Assembly: GCA_021014325.1 (NCBI GenBank)
Contig: CM037470.1
Location: forward strand, 6,303,147 to 6,367,146
Length of the DNA stretch: 64,000 nucleotides
Direction: 5' to 3'
From: Plazaster borealis
Lineage: Eukaryota; Echinodermata; Asteroidea; Forcipulatida; Labidiasteridae
Both the position numbers and the translations under genes were made by a program. A model generated the notes under the pieces. It searched no databases. It saw nothing but the letters and a program-made list of their open reading frames with translations, and had not been told where the DNA came from. Positions 36,857 through 49,112 of this stretch are shown piece after piece (position 1 is the first letter of the stretch; every line of letters begins with the position of its first letter).

Positions 36857-39800
36857 TTACCGTCACAGATAAGCCCAACCTTGTAGAGGTATACATGTAT
36901 ACCATTGTGCAGTCTCTTTACGCTTTTGAATCAAGATAAGGTACGAATTTTATAGCTGCTAATAATCACTTCATCTGTTGTGCTAATCTCTATGAATCAA
37001 CTTGAAATCAAGATGTCAAATTCAAATACCAGATATCGAAAGCTTTCATAAAATTTGCATATGTTTGTTTATGCTTTGCATGTTTGGTAAACCACTGTTC
37101 GTTTGATGTTTACTCTTTCTGTGTTAATAACGTACATTCTGCATTGCTTGTGAAAACTGATGTTTCATCTGCCAATGAAATGTCAATTAGGAGCTCCAAA
37201 CCGACGCGTCAAACTATTCCAATAGTTATATTTAAAAAATAGTAGTTGTATTCTCTTTCAGAGATACTACCGTGGTGAAAGTCCAGATTCTTTTTTTGTT
37301 TTGTTCAGTTCGAGAAAGCGGGAAGGGTACATTTTCATTAAAAACCCTCAAGTGTGACACCTTTTTGGCGCAACATACCTCTCGTCCGTTGTCAGCACAT
37401 GCTTTCAAAGGATTCTAGCAGAGTTTTGTCCTGCCGCCTTCTAACCAAATCACTGACCCCTGTTGATTAACACCACCTCTAGAATGTGCGGCATGGTCCA
37501 GCCATCTAGAATATCATGGCATGAGCTGACCAGTGTGTACGATGTGATAAGTATAAGACAATGGACATAATAACTTATGTCAACAAGTGCTGACAACAGC
37601 CCTGTAAACGCATTTGTTGCTTCTAAAACTCCAGTTGTTTAACACTCTTTTTGTTCGTCTGTCTGTCTTTCGTTGTCTTGTTTCTTGTTTGTATCTCGTC
37701 TTCCAACAGGTTGAGTACAAAGGCTAACGCTTCGCCACAAATCTCAATGTTGTGAAACGATTGACCATACCTGTTATAACTGCAATTTCCATCAACATTA
37801 AACAAAACATTGTTTATAAAATCATTATTTATGTTGTTATGCCGCAGTAATTGAAGTATGGTTCACCCATAATAATGACAGCATTGAAACACGTGTGAAT
37901 GAATGAATGAACAACGGAAGGGTCGGCGGGACTGGAAAGGAACAGTTTCAATAAATGTAAATCATATTTAATTTAAAAAATAAATAACTCGTAGTTATGG
38001 AAAGTATGTTCCAGGGGGCATTATTTAGGGGAGATTTATCACAGTTTCATATTCTTAAAGGATTTGGCAATAAATGAGAACTATTTTGAAAAGTGGATTT
38101 AAGTAAAATGCTATGCGATAACTGCCGCCTGATCCCACCCCAATAAGCACCCACGCGATCTAACAGATCTATCTATAAAACCATATCACCCTAGTTACGC
38201 AAATACACAGATTTTAGTAACAAAACAAAGCAATTACCACTCTGCCGCGCCGTCAACAAACCAAGAAAGGGAAAATAAGATAAATGTGTCAGATTCGCAA
38301 CAAAAACACCTGTTCGCAAAGACAGTCCATTAGTGATAACAATAGCAGAGAGGAAATCACTTCGGGGAAAAATGTGCACTATTAAGACTCGCTCAGCCGC
38401 CATGAATAAAACAACAAAACGGCAAGACAGAAGAGTGCAGCGTACCTCGGTTAGACAAAAGCACCGGTTTTAGGGATGCGGCGCTGTGATACACCAGCGT
38501 TATAAGGGCTGCAACGTCTACCTGCCAGCCAGCTCGCTGCAACCCATCCTTCATTTCGTTGCTGTGATGCATCTCATGCCCCGGGCGTGATTTTTGTTTC
38601 CCGGGTTCTGATTTTGTTTTCTCCCCATCCCCCTTCTCCTTTTTTTGTTGTGTACTTCTCCCTTTTTTTAAACCAAGGATTCTTTCTCCTCATCACTCCA
38701 TCTCTCTCCGCTCCCTCTCTCTCTTTTTTGGAACCTGATCCTGATACTGAAGAAATTCAATTAAGGTAGCCCGATGGTGTTCGGGTGAACACGGGTAGTG
38801 TAGTCTTCCATGTCCTTCAGAAAACGGTGACGGATTCGGGACACTCTTGTCCGCGCGCGCTTGAAATTAACTGCAATAATGGCGAGGTTGGCCTCTGGTT
38901 ACCGAGGGGTGTGTTATTAGCCGTTTATATTAACATAGGCTGCTTGTAAATCGGTACAAAAACACTGGAGAGTTGTTTGGTGTGGAATCCAGGCTACGTG
39001 AGGGTATTCCTGGACAAGCTTGGTTTATGGATTCCGCGTGAAATAAACAGAAGCCTCGTCTGAAAGAGTTGATGCCTAACTGCTCAACTTGAATTAATTA
39101 CAGTCGGAGGTGCACAATAAATTCGAGGTTTTTTTAATTGAATTAAAAGATAAAAAGGCTCCACTCATTTTGTATGAGTGGTTGCTTGCGGGATGTTTGT
39201 TTGTTGGTTAAGATGAGAAACTCACATCATTATACTACAGTATATTCCTATAGTCTGTACTAAATCTCAGTTTACTCTCTTTGAAGCAAGATAAGGTACA
39301 ATATATGTTCTAATGGAAAAACTGTTGTGGTGCGTTGGGTCGATGAAATATCAGTAATATTGACAAATCTATTACCGTACTACTGATTTGTTACTTTCTT
39401 CAGTGACAAATTACAACAGATAACACGCGTTTAAATAATTATATACGTGTATGTGTATTTCCTTTTTTCTTTTACAACAAATGGTAAAACAATATTGATA
39501 CAAAAAAATTGTATTAAATTTATCCAGGGAATGTACACTAAATCATTATCCTCGAAATTATTCTAATATTATATGCTCATGTTTACGAAATAAACAAACC
39601 CAATCGTACGTCATTGTGACGTTATTTTTCTAGGGACTTTTTATTCTTTCTTTCTGTTTTTCTTCCTCTTCTTCATTCTTCCCAGACTCTGTAGAATCCA
39701 CACGGCTCTCTTTCCAGATGAGACCCCCCCCCCCCGTATACACTTAAAAGCCAAGATCGAAGAAAGCGTTTTTAAAAGCTCCCTCAAGTTTCACCAATTT

Positions 39801-41756
39801 CCGTTGCAACTTCCAATCCCTAGTATGTCTTATTGGGGACGGCACGCATTGCCCCCGGGGCATCCCTTGAACAGAAGCTGAGGTAAAAGCCTGACAAGTC
39901 AGGGAAGAATAAGACGACGACAACGAACTGCAGAAACAGGGATTGCTCTGACAATCTATCAAATACAGGGGGGGGCCGCGGGAAATAAATTGGCGGGAAC
40001 GAATAAGTACCGTACGGCAAACAGATTTAATATACGACCTTGACCACAAAGGGTCCAGTTTCAATATCCCCTATTGTAAGTCTCTTATGCCGTTCATTTT
40101 CAGACTTAAGTGATTTTTTCTTCATTGGTTTCTGTGTTGGGATTTCGATTCTCATAACGGTGTTCGTGTAACGAATAAATGAAAATGAAATCACACGGGG
40201 AGATTCGCTTGTGAAACGTGAGATTGGGGCTGGGCAAGTTTTTCTATTTGACAAAAGACGACTCTATTAAGAATGGAGTGAATACCACCCCCCCCCCCAC
40301 ACTTTCTTCGTGTTATCACTTGCATGATTTTTTTTATTTGATTATTTTGTTTTGATTTCGAATCTGCTATGTTTGGGTTTCGTGAATTGAAGTATGGGAT
40401 GTGAATTTTGATACGTTTTAAGGCAGGGAACTGTATTCACGCCGAGGAACAATTCGTTTAGAAGCGGATATTTTGAGAGACCACTTGTACACACAGGTAT
40501 TATTGGTCTTAAAGGTGTCACATCCTTGGTTTTTGGATTATTGGATTCATTTTCTTTTTTAGTAACCAATGAACACACCATCCAATCAAGGTGAAACTTT
40601 ATCAAATAAGGTGGGGGTTTTTTTAGTACAAACTTCTTCTTCTTCTTTTTTTCTTCTTTTTTTTGTGCCCGCTCGTATACGGCTTTTTTTTCTATGGGGG
40701 TGATCGAACAAAAACAAAAAAACAATTGGTAATTTTTAAGGGCCCACATATTCTGTCGACTAAGTAAGTATTTCTCAGCATTGATGCGGATGAACTTTCT
40801 TTTCGCATTATTATTCGGTCTTAATAATTAGAACAAACCTGGACAGATAGCTTGGCAAAACTATTGACAGTATAAAACAATTATGTTCACGCCTCCACCC
40901 CCCCCCCCCTTCCCGGCAAATTTCTTCCTGGATCCGCCCCTATGTTGGGGTTTGTACGGTGTGTGTACAAACGAATAGCTTGTGTTTATATCACTGGTTC
41001 GCTGTGACACATATGACGTTTTTGCGCAGTAAATTAATGAATGGATCAACCTAACGCAACGGCACCAGTCCACAGAAGGCGGTCAAAGTGGAATATTTTG
41101 TAAAGTGCATTGCGTAATGTACATGTATAGGCCTAACAAATCTACCGTAAACCTCAGTTCGGTCAGTCGACATTTTCTAACCAGAAGACATCGAAAGGTG
41201 TGATGGGTTTTCCAGGTAGGGGTTTTCTTCGTATATTTCAGTTGTTTTATTTTGCAGTTTCCCTTGACTTCATGCCAAACTAAATTCCCAAAGCCCACCA
41301 AATGCAGACGACCGATTTGCCCAATTTCCGGACGTCAGCAGGTCTCCATTTAAAATGTGCGTGTAATGTCGACATCCAGGGAGCGAATTGAGGCACTTTT
41401 TAAAATCTATGCCTCGTGGCATGTAACTGGTGAAGTAATGCAATACTGTCATGAAACACTTTTAAGTGGTTAAGTGGTGCCGCATTTTTTGTTTGCCCAT
41501 TTTAGTCTAAAAGCTACATCATGTACAAATATCCTTATTTTGAATCATTATGCCAATACAATAGGGATTGGCCTAAATACATGTCATTGCAGTTAGTCTC
41601 GGACTACCACTACAACCAGTACCAGTACCAGGGCTTGATTTCACAAATCACTAGTATTCGTTTTATAAGATGAGTTTTTTAGATATGGTGGACACACAAT
41701 TATGATACTATTTGGTATGGGTAGAATGTAGATCAGCCTGTATATCAAACACATGA
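36857..41756. other. Intergenic stretch without supported gene
   Basis: Nothing coding is recognised. Single pieces of the 70-bp repeat seen at 4000-4262 occur near 36916 and 39278. C-homopolymers lie at about 39726, 40289 and 40899. The last sits beside TTCTTCCTGGATCCGCCCCT, which resembles the end of a transposon family, but no partner end was found. Homopyrimidine tracts are common at 38590-38740 and 40630-40680. Confidence 0.55.
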
Positions 41757-42002
41757 CCAGCGCGACCAGAATTCAACATCATCAGACTCCTACAAATACA
41801 CAGCTTCTTTCCACGCACCATGAAATACTGGGATGAGCTTCCTCAAAACATCATCGAGCTGCCCACCTTGGGGCAGTTCAGGGCTCTAATTTTGGGGCTT
41901 GGGGATCCAAAAGACCAGAGGGCCGTTGCTCAAAATGTTTACTGGCCCAGAATTGTTCTAACAAGACCAGAACAGTTTAACATGCATATTGTTTTTAATT
42001 GA
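41757..42002 (+). pseudogene. C-terminal fragment of a non-LTR retrotransposon reverse transcriptase
   Basis: After an in-frame stop at 41754-41756 the frame encodes IHSFFPRTMKYWDELP, then NIIELPTLGQFRA, and ends at TGA 42000-42002. The pattern R.HSFFPRT..W..LP.-I-.-.-L..F is typical of the extreme C terminus of reverse transcriptases of LINE elements. The catalytic domain, endonuclease and any start are missing, so this is a 5'-truncated remnant of about 80 codons. Which LINE clade it belongs to cannot be told from this piece. It could also be part of a longer copy broken by mutation upstream. Confidence 0.6.
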
Positions 42003-42478
42003 ACAAGCACTATATGACATACGGTATAAGAGAAGATTTACCTCATTTGTCTTTACGGGCATACTTCATTACCGGTACTCAATATAATTTAAAGATGTTT
42101 ATCAGACTCAAAGTCAACAGTTGAACATACCTTGTTTTTGTTTAAAAGATATTACACAGTGGGGTTCTATTATTCAATTGAAAAAACACAAGACTGCTGG
42201 ACTTGTCCAGTCCGAGTTTACAGGCCAGACATTAAAACTACTGGCCTTGGGCCTGTGGTCCAGGGTAAAATTTGAGCCCTGAAGTTGAAGGAGGCCACCA
42301 GTTGCGAGTGGTTATCCAGTATCGTGTTTTTACTTGCACCCTGTATATATTTTGGCACCCAATTGCACAAGCCTTCCACCGTCGGGGCAGCTGCACCCTT
42401 GTCTACATGCTGAACAGGCTTTGACAAGTAGCAGAAAAGGATGTAGATGTCACCAAAACCAAACAGTGCACCAATAAT

Positions 42479-43217
42479 GGGCCGAATTCATAAAAACTAG
42501 CAATTGCTTATATGAGCACAGGCACCGAGCAAAAGCAAAAGTTCATCAAGCAGAAGCTGAAGCAAAAGCAATTGCTTACAAATGTATAAATAAACTTTTG
42601 CTTTGACTACTTGCTTTTTCTCAAGCTAGCCCAGCAATTGCTTGTAGGTTCTTAACAAAGCGCTAATCATGTGCGATGAGGCATGCAACATGTGAAGCTT
42701 TTACTTGAAAGAAGCCTGTTGAAGATCCTCTGGGAAGGAGTCGCGGGATTACTGTAGGGTCTCATGAGGTAGGGAGCTATATCCGTATCCAGCATCCCCA
42801 AGAAGAAAACCGTTCACATTTGTTGAGACTGCATTGTGTACTTCCGATGTTTGGAAGATGCGGGAATCGTGAACAGATCCTGGCCACATCTAACATCTAC
42901 ACTTTTGAAGACAAACTTTCATAAAAATGATGGAATCTTCTCTGTAAATTGTTTGTAAATCACGAACAAGTGAGAGGTCAAGCTACCATGTAGGGATCTT
43001 GTAACACTGCAAGCAATTGCTGAATAACACTAGCAAAAGGTTGTTGTTATGTATACGTATTTAGGCAATTGCTAATCAAGGTGGCCTTTGAAGAAACAAG
43101 CTTTTGCTTTTGCTTAAAACTAGAAACCTTTGCTTGCTAGCAACTGCTTACTTTTATGTATGAAGATGTAAGCAAAAGCCTAGAAAAAGCAATTGCTACT
43201 TTTTATGAATTCGGCCC
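42479..43217 (-). mobile_element. Deleted PIF/Harbinger transposon with 29-bp inverted repeats
   Basis: Both ends read inward GGGCCGAATTCATAAAAA, then .TAGCAATTGC, with one mismatch in 29 bases. AAT flanks both sides (42476-42478 and 43218-43220), a 3-bp target duplication as expected for PIF/Harbinger. The palindrome AGCAATTGCT or a one-base variant recurs near 42499, 42567, 42641, 43013, 43062 and 43187, on both sides of the interior. A transposase remnant lies inside on the - strand. At 739 bp the element is a deletion derivative that could only move with help. Confidence 0.9.
42697..42902 (-). pseudogene. Harbinger transposase remnant (DDE_Tnp_4/HARBI1-like), two frameshifts
   Basis: On the - strand three frames in sequence give VDVR, then WPGSVHDSRIFQTSE, VHNAVSTN, NGFLLGDAGY, then after a one-base shift IAPYLMRPYSNPATPSQR and IFNRLL. 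These are hallmark segments of HARBI1-type nucleases: WPGS-HD-R-F, LLGD-GY with a catalytic Asp, and PYL-TPY--P-TP-Q--FN. Shifts fall between VDVR and WPGS (about 42889) and just after GDAGY (about 42784). N-terminal residues and the final catalytic Glu region are absent. The DNA-binding partner gene of full Harbinger elements is not present. The remnant fits the surrounding element's ends and 3-bp target duplication. Confidence 0.9.
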
Positions 43218-43220
43218 AAT

Positions 43221-45221
43221 GTATCCACCATGTCTCACAAAAGGCTAATTTATTGTAACACCGCACTTTGCTTAACAGATAGGATTCATTCGCACTTGTC
43301 CAATCCTATCTCTTTGTGAAATCGAGCTCTGCAGGAGTATGTACAATAATGTGTTTTTATATATTAAATAAAGCTATTAGAAAAATCGTTTGTCTTATTA
43401 GTACAGCTGCAAACTTGAACTTACATGGCTGCTATTTTCTCATACTGTGAACCATGTACGGGTTCATCAGTCAGGTTACCAGGTCTTGTTACAAATAATC
43501 AAAAAGTCTCCAAATTCAACACACACACATAACCACCCCTGGATACAGGGCACCAAACAAAATGATGTTCCTCCATACAACAGCAAAGGTTTTAGCTCAA
43601 TCTTACTTAAATTATATTTCCTTACTTATTGTATTTATTGTTTATTTTTGGAAACCTCTCAGTGAAACCTTTTTTTTCCAAAGGTGCCCAGCAATAAAAT
43701 ATATCAATATATAACAAATAGAAAATGTCTAAAACATAGTTAAAACATTACAGTGTACTTATAGCCCATCATGTTAATGAAGAGGTCATTGCATGTGGTA
43801 AGCATGTGGTCAATGGCCTACATATAATATTAAAATCCTCCCCTTGCCCCAACCCATCAAAATTCAACTTCGTGTTTTTATTTGATTCCATTGGACTTCA
43901 CCTCCTAGTAAAATGACAGCTTTAAAAATATGCTTCATAGAATCAGGCCTACCACAAGAATCAAAGTCCAACAGGGTGTTGAGCTACCATTTTGATGGGT
44001 TTTGTTTGAGTGAGGAAAGATCCTAGAGGAAGAAAAAAGGGGTCAGGGTTAAGCCAACAAACTTTCATCTTCATCAAGCAAAGCGTCAAATTCTATACAC
44101 GAGCTATGTTTATCATCATAATAATAATAATAATAATAAGACTTGTAATGCGCACATATCCACCCTGCTGGGTGTCCAAGGCGCAGTAATTGTATTTACT
44201 CCAACCTTCTTATAACGCAGTGATGTCTGGAGAATGAGAACAACTTCACTGGACAATGTCTAAGTATACCTGAAACATCACTAACTTCATGTATGCCATG
44301 TTAACTTCCCCTCCAGGTATTATTTCCATTCTATTGTTCCCAGACCTAAACATTTACCCTCGTTGCAATAATAAGTCAGATGATTTTTTAAAGTAGTTTT
44401 TATTTCAAAATTAATGGAAAACGTTTTAACTGCCCATACAATAAGCCACGACATTGTACCTTAGCTTATCTTGTTTGCGTGGGATTGCCCCACATGCTCC
44501 AGGACATTATTTTCTTGCATACAACTTGAGGTGATTTGTAACCAAAAAAACCCAGAGATTATTAAAACCCTACTGGACTGAAAAGGGCAACAAGTTGTCT
44601 TTGCTGAAATTCATTTAAAACGTTTTCAATCAATAAGGAAATTGAGTTCACATGAGATTAAACAGTTTGTAATTGTGTAAACAACAATCAATTTTAATAC
44701 CCTTCTCCGGTGCTTTTCAGAAAGATTCGCGAAAAGCCCTGTTACGTCATCACTCATGTCACAACATAATATGTGGGAGCTCCGTTTTGTATAGCCGCTT
44801 TGTTGCAGCATGGAGGTATAAATAAGCAACATCCCACACATGACGTCAAAGTATTGTCATTTTGACGCACGCCGTCAACGGCAGAAGTGTTTCTAGTTTT
44901 TCAAAACCTTGACGTTAGGGCCTAATATTTTGATCGATAATTACGAAAATATTCAGAAGTGTACAAATATAAAAATTACATTTAAATGATAAACAAACAC
45001 ACTAGTTGAAAATGGGATTTTAGCTCGGATTTGACCCCATTAATTTGACCCATTATGGGTCACATTGACCCAAAAATAGTTAGGCCCTATGTAACCCAGA
45101 ACCGGGTCAATCAAGTTTTCTAGTTAATTATTTACTTCCTATTATCCACACCATGCAAAGGTTCAAACGTCACTTTATAATAAGATGACCATAATAAAAT
45201 GCACATGCACACAAGAAAAAA
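43221..45221. other. Intergenic stretch without supported gene
   Basis: No gene is recognised. An (ATA)n microsatellite at 44117-44138 is followed by GACTTGTAATGCGCACATAT and GCTGGGTGTCCAAGGCGC, which looks like a dispersed repeat with one copy here. A CRE palindrome (TGACGTCA, about 44842) lies about 20 bp from TATAAATA (about 44816), a weak promoter-like pairing for the - strand. Confidence 0.5.
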
Positions 45222-45611
45222 AAATTGCTAAAAATAGTTAATCGCCTGACGTTTCAACCCTAGCAGAGTCTTTCTCGAAGGCTAAACGAAAACTCAACTC
45301 ACATAAACAGGTATACAAGTGTAACAGAAGCAGTCAAGTGGAAAAACAAGAATAGAGAAGAGAGAGGGGCAGACAGAAAAAGCAAGGGGTAAACAATGAA
45401 TAGGATAAAAAAGTGGAGGGGAGGGGCTGCTTTGGCTACAAGGGGTTGGAAACACAAAGGACAAAATTATTGGTGCGGCAAGAGGGAGAGAAAATAATTA
45501 AATAGTGAACGAGGCAGACTAAAAAGAAAGGATATCTGTGGGGGAAAGGAGAAGGCAAAGACAAAAAGTTATTAGTCATTTTCCTCTTGGATGTTCAAAC
45601 CATGGGGTTGA
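45222..45611 (-). mobile_element. GAAACGTC-bearing repeat, copy 1 (possible Penelope-type terminal repeat)
   Basis: Matches 56171-56570 over its length: GCCTGACGTTTC.ACCC, GCAGAGTCTTTCTCGAAGGC, AGAAAAAGCAAGG, TTATTAGTCATTTTCC, GTTCAAACCATGGGGTT. On the - strand it contains AGCCT...GAGAAAGACTCT, GCTAGGGTTGAAACGTC, AGGC, in which GACTCT/AGGGTT and GCCT/AGGC can pair. About 390 bp with no open frame. Assignment to Penelope-like elements is inference from the GAAACGTC motif. Confidence 0.6.
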
Positions 45612-46210
45612 ATGGTCTGAACTTAATACGGTCACCTCACTCCTTCTTCCCGCTTAATATACATGTACGTCTTAGCTACAATAGTGTTCATCATCCCTTA
45701 AACCCCATTCAATGATTGTTCCCACCATTTCAAAGTCCTCATGCTGCTAATTCCTTCATTGTAAACAAAGCCTGAGTCAAGATAATACCCGGAGAAAAGC
45801 AGGTTTACAAAATGATTTCACAGAGAATCCGATCCTAGTTTGACATCTTTAGATGGATTAATCAAGCCTGGATCGATTGGTCCACCTACCGTCTGGATTA
45901 GCCACCTTCGTTTATTCGACAATGTAGACCGGGCGGGTACAATAGTTCGCCCCGCTCCAAGCCGGTTGTTTTATCCTAAGCCAAGGACACCGAGTTGTGA
46001 GGTTAAATTGGATACTTTTGTTCCTTCCACTATTGCCCATGCTTATTTTTGTTCGTCCACCAACGGTACAAAGGGGTTGATTTTCCATGACTAGACATCG
46101 ACACAGTGTTGGTTTTTGTCTGATCCTCTCTAAGGGTTTTTGATGAGTGTACATGCACTTTGTTCCAGTTGTAATATTTTCAAGAAACAATAAACATAAC
46201 ATCAAATTAA

Positions 46211-46525
46211 TAAGTGAATTTTAATAAAGAGCACTGGGGAACTTTTGATATTATAAAACATGCAACGACCCCCTTTGAATGTAGTTTTAGAGAAGGAAGT
46301 AATTTTTCACCCAAAAATGTGTATGGAGCCTTTCTCAGGTATCTGAAAGCACACAATTCTATGCAATAAGGGTGGGGTGGTTTTTTTTCGTTCATTATTT
46401 TCTTGCAACTTCGATGACCAATTGAGCCCAAACTTGTTACAGGTTTGTTATGTTATGCATGTGTTGGGATATACCAAGTGAGAATACTGGTCTTTGACGA
46501 TTACCAAAAGTATACCCTGCTTTTA
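46211..46525 (+). mobile_element. Family A MITE, subfamily A2, 5'-damaged copy
   Basis: Shares the family A interior (TTCTTGCAACTTCGATGACC, AATTGAGCCCAAA) but ends AAAAGTATACCCTGC, the same right end as the copy at 56726-57066. The left inverted repeat is disrupted by ATTTTAATAAAGAGCACTGG. It lacks the central CTTCTTGCAAGAAG palindrome. Confidence 0.75.
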
Positions 46526-47177
46526 AAACAATAAGAAATAATTTCACATGTTTGTCATACCTACTGGTCAAGTAAGCAACTTGTTATGAAAAGTGGAGCT
46601 CAATGCTTTCTATTGTGCGAACGGTCAAGAGTAAACAACAAATATGTATAAACATCCTAGTGTAATAATTATCCCAGTGTAATAGAGATTTTCCCGGCCA
46701 ACAACTTATTAAATTTAACTTAACACAGGCTCATTCAATCTCATTTGAATTGAATGATCCTTGCATCAGAATTTAACAGTCAAAAGGGGGCAAGCCTAAT
46801 TCAATTTCAACAGTTTAGGTTTCACTGGTCAATTAAGATAATTCAAATTCATTAGGTCGCAAAGATCATTCAATTTTGCAAAAGCCGACTGCAAGAGGCT
46901 GATCAACTATTCAATTTCATCAATTTTACATAGGAAGTAGACATTCAACCGAATATATGTCTGTAAATTAATAAACAGAATGACTGAAAGAAGCCCGAAT
47001 GAGAAGAACGAAATCACTCATGCTGCACGAAAACGAAATTGAATGTAATATTAGCTTTAAAATAAATCCTAGTTTAAATCAATTAGAGAAACATGCATGC
47101 ATTTCGATGCGTGTTAATGAGGTTTTTTTGTGGGTTTTTTTGCAGAAATTTACACAGTTCGTCCTCTCCTGACATGT
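46526..47177. other. AT-rich intergenic stretch
   Basis: No gene seen. Several short scattered matches to ATTCAATT/AATTGAAT between 46730 and 46930 give it a self-similar look, without a clear unit. Confidence 0.5.
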
Positions 47178-47364
47178 TCCAAATTCCACAGAGCTGCTTA
47201 TTCATGCAGAAATTACTCTGTTCTTAACCAAACTAAGCAGGATACCAGTCACAGAAGGCACGTGTGACACGGTGTCTTGGCTGGTAACCTTATTCTCGTG
47301 AGCATAATGTTGTGCTTAGCTACTTTTTCAGCTGATCAGAAGCAGCTCTATGAAATCAGCCCCC
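47178..47364 (+). mobile_element. Small MITE, family E copy
   Basis: Starts TTCCACAGAGCTGCTTA and ends AGCAGCTCTATGAAATCAGC, inverted repeats of the AGAGCTGCTTA type. The interior is shared with 19087-19263 in opposite orientation. Confidence 0.75.
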
Positions 47365-47797
47365 TGAAAACCAGCAGATTACACAACTCGAAACGTCGAG
47401 ACTTCGCTCTCCCCGGTTCCTAATCAAAACCGCTTCTTTATAAGAGAGAGGGACCTGCAAAAAAGTTTGTGATGATATGTATGATACAAATAGAAACAAA
47501 ATGACTAATTGACCAACAATACCTCAATCTTTGGAATGTGTAACGTTTGTAGTTTTTCAAATTAAAGTGTACCGATAATGACACTATAGAGGTCTCAACA
47601 CTTGTTCATGATCATGGGAAGGGAGGTAGATTGAAAAACTTAACCAACTAGAGATAGTTGGCAAGTGTTTCCTTATTAACATACTATGTACATGTAAATT
47701 GGTTTTTAAACAAAGGCATTTGTATTGATCAGCATAAGTATTTATTTCCACAGTTTGCCTTTTTTCGTTATTTATTTGTTAAGGAATAATTTCCCCT

Positions 47798-48173
47798 TTT
47801 AAAGGCATCGTACACGTTAGGAAATTGTCAAAGACCAGAGTTCTCACTTGGTGTATCCCAACATATGCATAAAATAACAAGCCTGTGAAAATTTGGGCTC
47901 AATTGGTCATCGAAGTTGCAAGAAAATGATGAAAGAAAAAACACCCTTGTTGTACAAATTTGTGTGCTTTCAGATAGAATAATAAAAACTTATTGCAAGA
48001 AGTTTTTATTATTTTAGTGAGAAATTACCTCTTTCTCAAAAACTACGTTACTTCGGAGGGAGTTGTTTCCTACAATGATGTATACTATCAACAGCTCTCC
48101 GTTGCTTGTTACCAAGTAGTTTTTATGCTAATATTTGTTTTGAGTCATTACCAAACGTGTACGATACCTTTAA
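47798..48173 (-). mobile_element. TTAA-ended MITE, family A, copy 3
   Basis: Reads in reverse relative to the copy at 25924: ends TTTAAAGGCATCGTACACGT and ACGTGTACGATACCTTTAA. The terminal inverted repeats match almost perfectly over about 18 bases, which suggests a recent or well-kept copy. Confidence 0.92.
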
Positions 48174-48383
48174 GATTGGATTAGGCTTTTGAGTCGCAGA
48201 GGTTAGGTTCACGTTTATATAATCTTGGCCATCTAAGAATGGGCTTGTCTTGTCGTCTGGTTCCAATAGTTGTTCCCGCCTTGATTTGTCAGTGTTACTG
48301 TTCCATTCCAACATCAATATTGCTTTTTCGTTTACAATTTTTCTCGTTATATTAAGATTTTAAAAGATTCGGAGTTGAACAGT

Positions 48384-48460
48384 TTACTAGAGCGGGATTT
48401 GAACCAACGACCTCCTGATTAACGTGCCGGTGCTCTAGCAACTCAGTTATCTAGCCCTAT
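48384..48460 (-). mobile_element. tRNA-like SINE head, copy 1
   Basis: On the - strand GGGCTAGATAACTGAGTTGC is followed by TAGAGCACCGGCACGTTAAT and GGTCGTTGGTTCAAATCC. It has A-box- and B-box-like blocks and a GTTAA anticodon-loop-like segment, so it is tRNA-derived, possibly Asn-like. The arms do not make a good cloverleaf and the acceptor ends do not pair, so it is not called a tRNA gene. Related copies lie at 55601-55675 and 55758-56000. Confidence 0.7.
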
Positions 48461-48597
48461 GTTTACGGTCTCCCTATTTTCTCAATATCTTTGTTCGGGA
48501 TCGCCAGTCAGAAGCCATACAACCGTTAACTGCCGTGTAGCCAGGGATCACACCCAAGTTTACGATACAACCTGGGAAGCGGCAGCCAGGGGATCAC

Positions 48598-48975
48598 CTT
48601 AAAGGTATAGTATACACGTTTGGTAATGACTCAAAACAAATATTAGCATAACAACTTACTTGGTAACAAGAAACGGAGAGCTGTTGATAGTATAAAACAT
48701 TGTAGGAAACGACTCCCTCTGAAGTAACGTAGTTTTTGAGAAAGGGGTAATTTCTCACTAAAATAATAAACACTTCTTGCAAGAAGTTTTTATTCCTATC
48801 TGAAAGCACACAAATTTGTACAACAAGGGTGTTTTTTCTTTCATCATTTTCTTGCAACTTCGATGACCAATTGAGCCCAAATTTTCACAGGCTTGTTATT
48901 TTATGCATATGTTGGGATTACACCAAGTGAGAACACTGGTCTTTGACAATTTCCAAACGTGTTCAGTGCCTTTAA
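48598..48975 (+). mobile_element. TTAA-ended MITE, family A, copy 4
   Basis: Ends CTTAAAGGTATAGTATACAC and AACGTGTTCAGTGCCTTTAA, with the family interior and the CTTCTTGCAAGAAG centre. It lies 130 bp from the tRNA-like SINE head and directly beside the fold-back element at 48999. Confidence 0.9.
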
Positions 48976-48998
48976 TGGGTGCAACTTTTTATTTTATA

Positions 48999-49112
48999 TA
49001 TCATATAATAAACCACAGGGGAAACTGAATGGGTAAATGTTAAATGATTTGTTCATCCCCAAATCATTCAAAATGTACCCAGTCGGTCCCCATTGTGGTT
49101 TATTATTTGATA
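48999..49112. mobile_element. Fold-back of a SINE-tail sequence, 54-bp arms
   Basis: The left arm TATCATATAATAAACCACAG and the reverse complement of the right arm, TATCAAATAATAAACCACAA, continue to match through CTGAATGGGTAAATGTT/CCGACTGGGTACATTTT and ATGATTTG. A related single arm (CCCAATCAGTTTCCCTTGTG, then GTTTATAACTTGATA) follows the tRNA-like SINE at about 56038-56073. So this looks like two SINE tails joined head to head. Confidence 0.75.

Noticed and set aside
41629..42281. CAGGGCTTGATTTCAC and CAGGGCTCAAATTTTACC as hAT-like ends enclosing the reverse-transcriptase remnant
   Set aside because: The 8 bp outside the two ends differ (ACCAGTAC and AAGTTGAA), and the inner sequences do not match beyond about 12 bases. 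The right end may be a lone hAT terminus.
44815..44850. Promoter with TATA and CRE for a - strand gene
   Set aside because: The elements are present but no exon or credible open frame follows; spacing could be chance.
48384..48460. Functional tRNA gene
   Set aside because: Acceptor ends do not pair, the anticodon arm is poor, and related damaged copies exist with a shared SINE tail.
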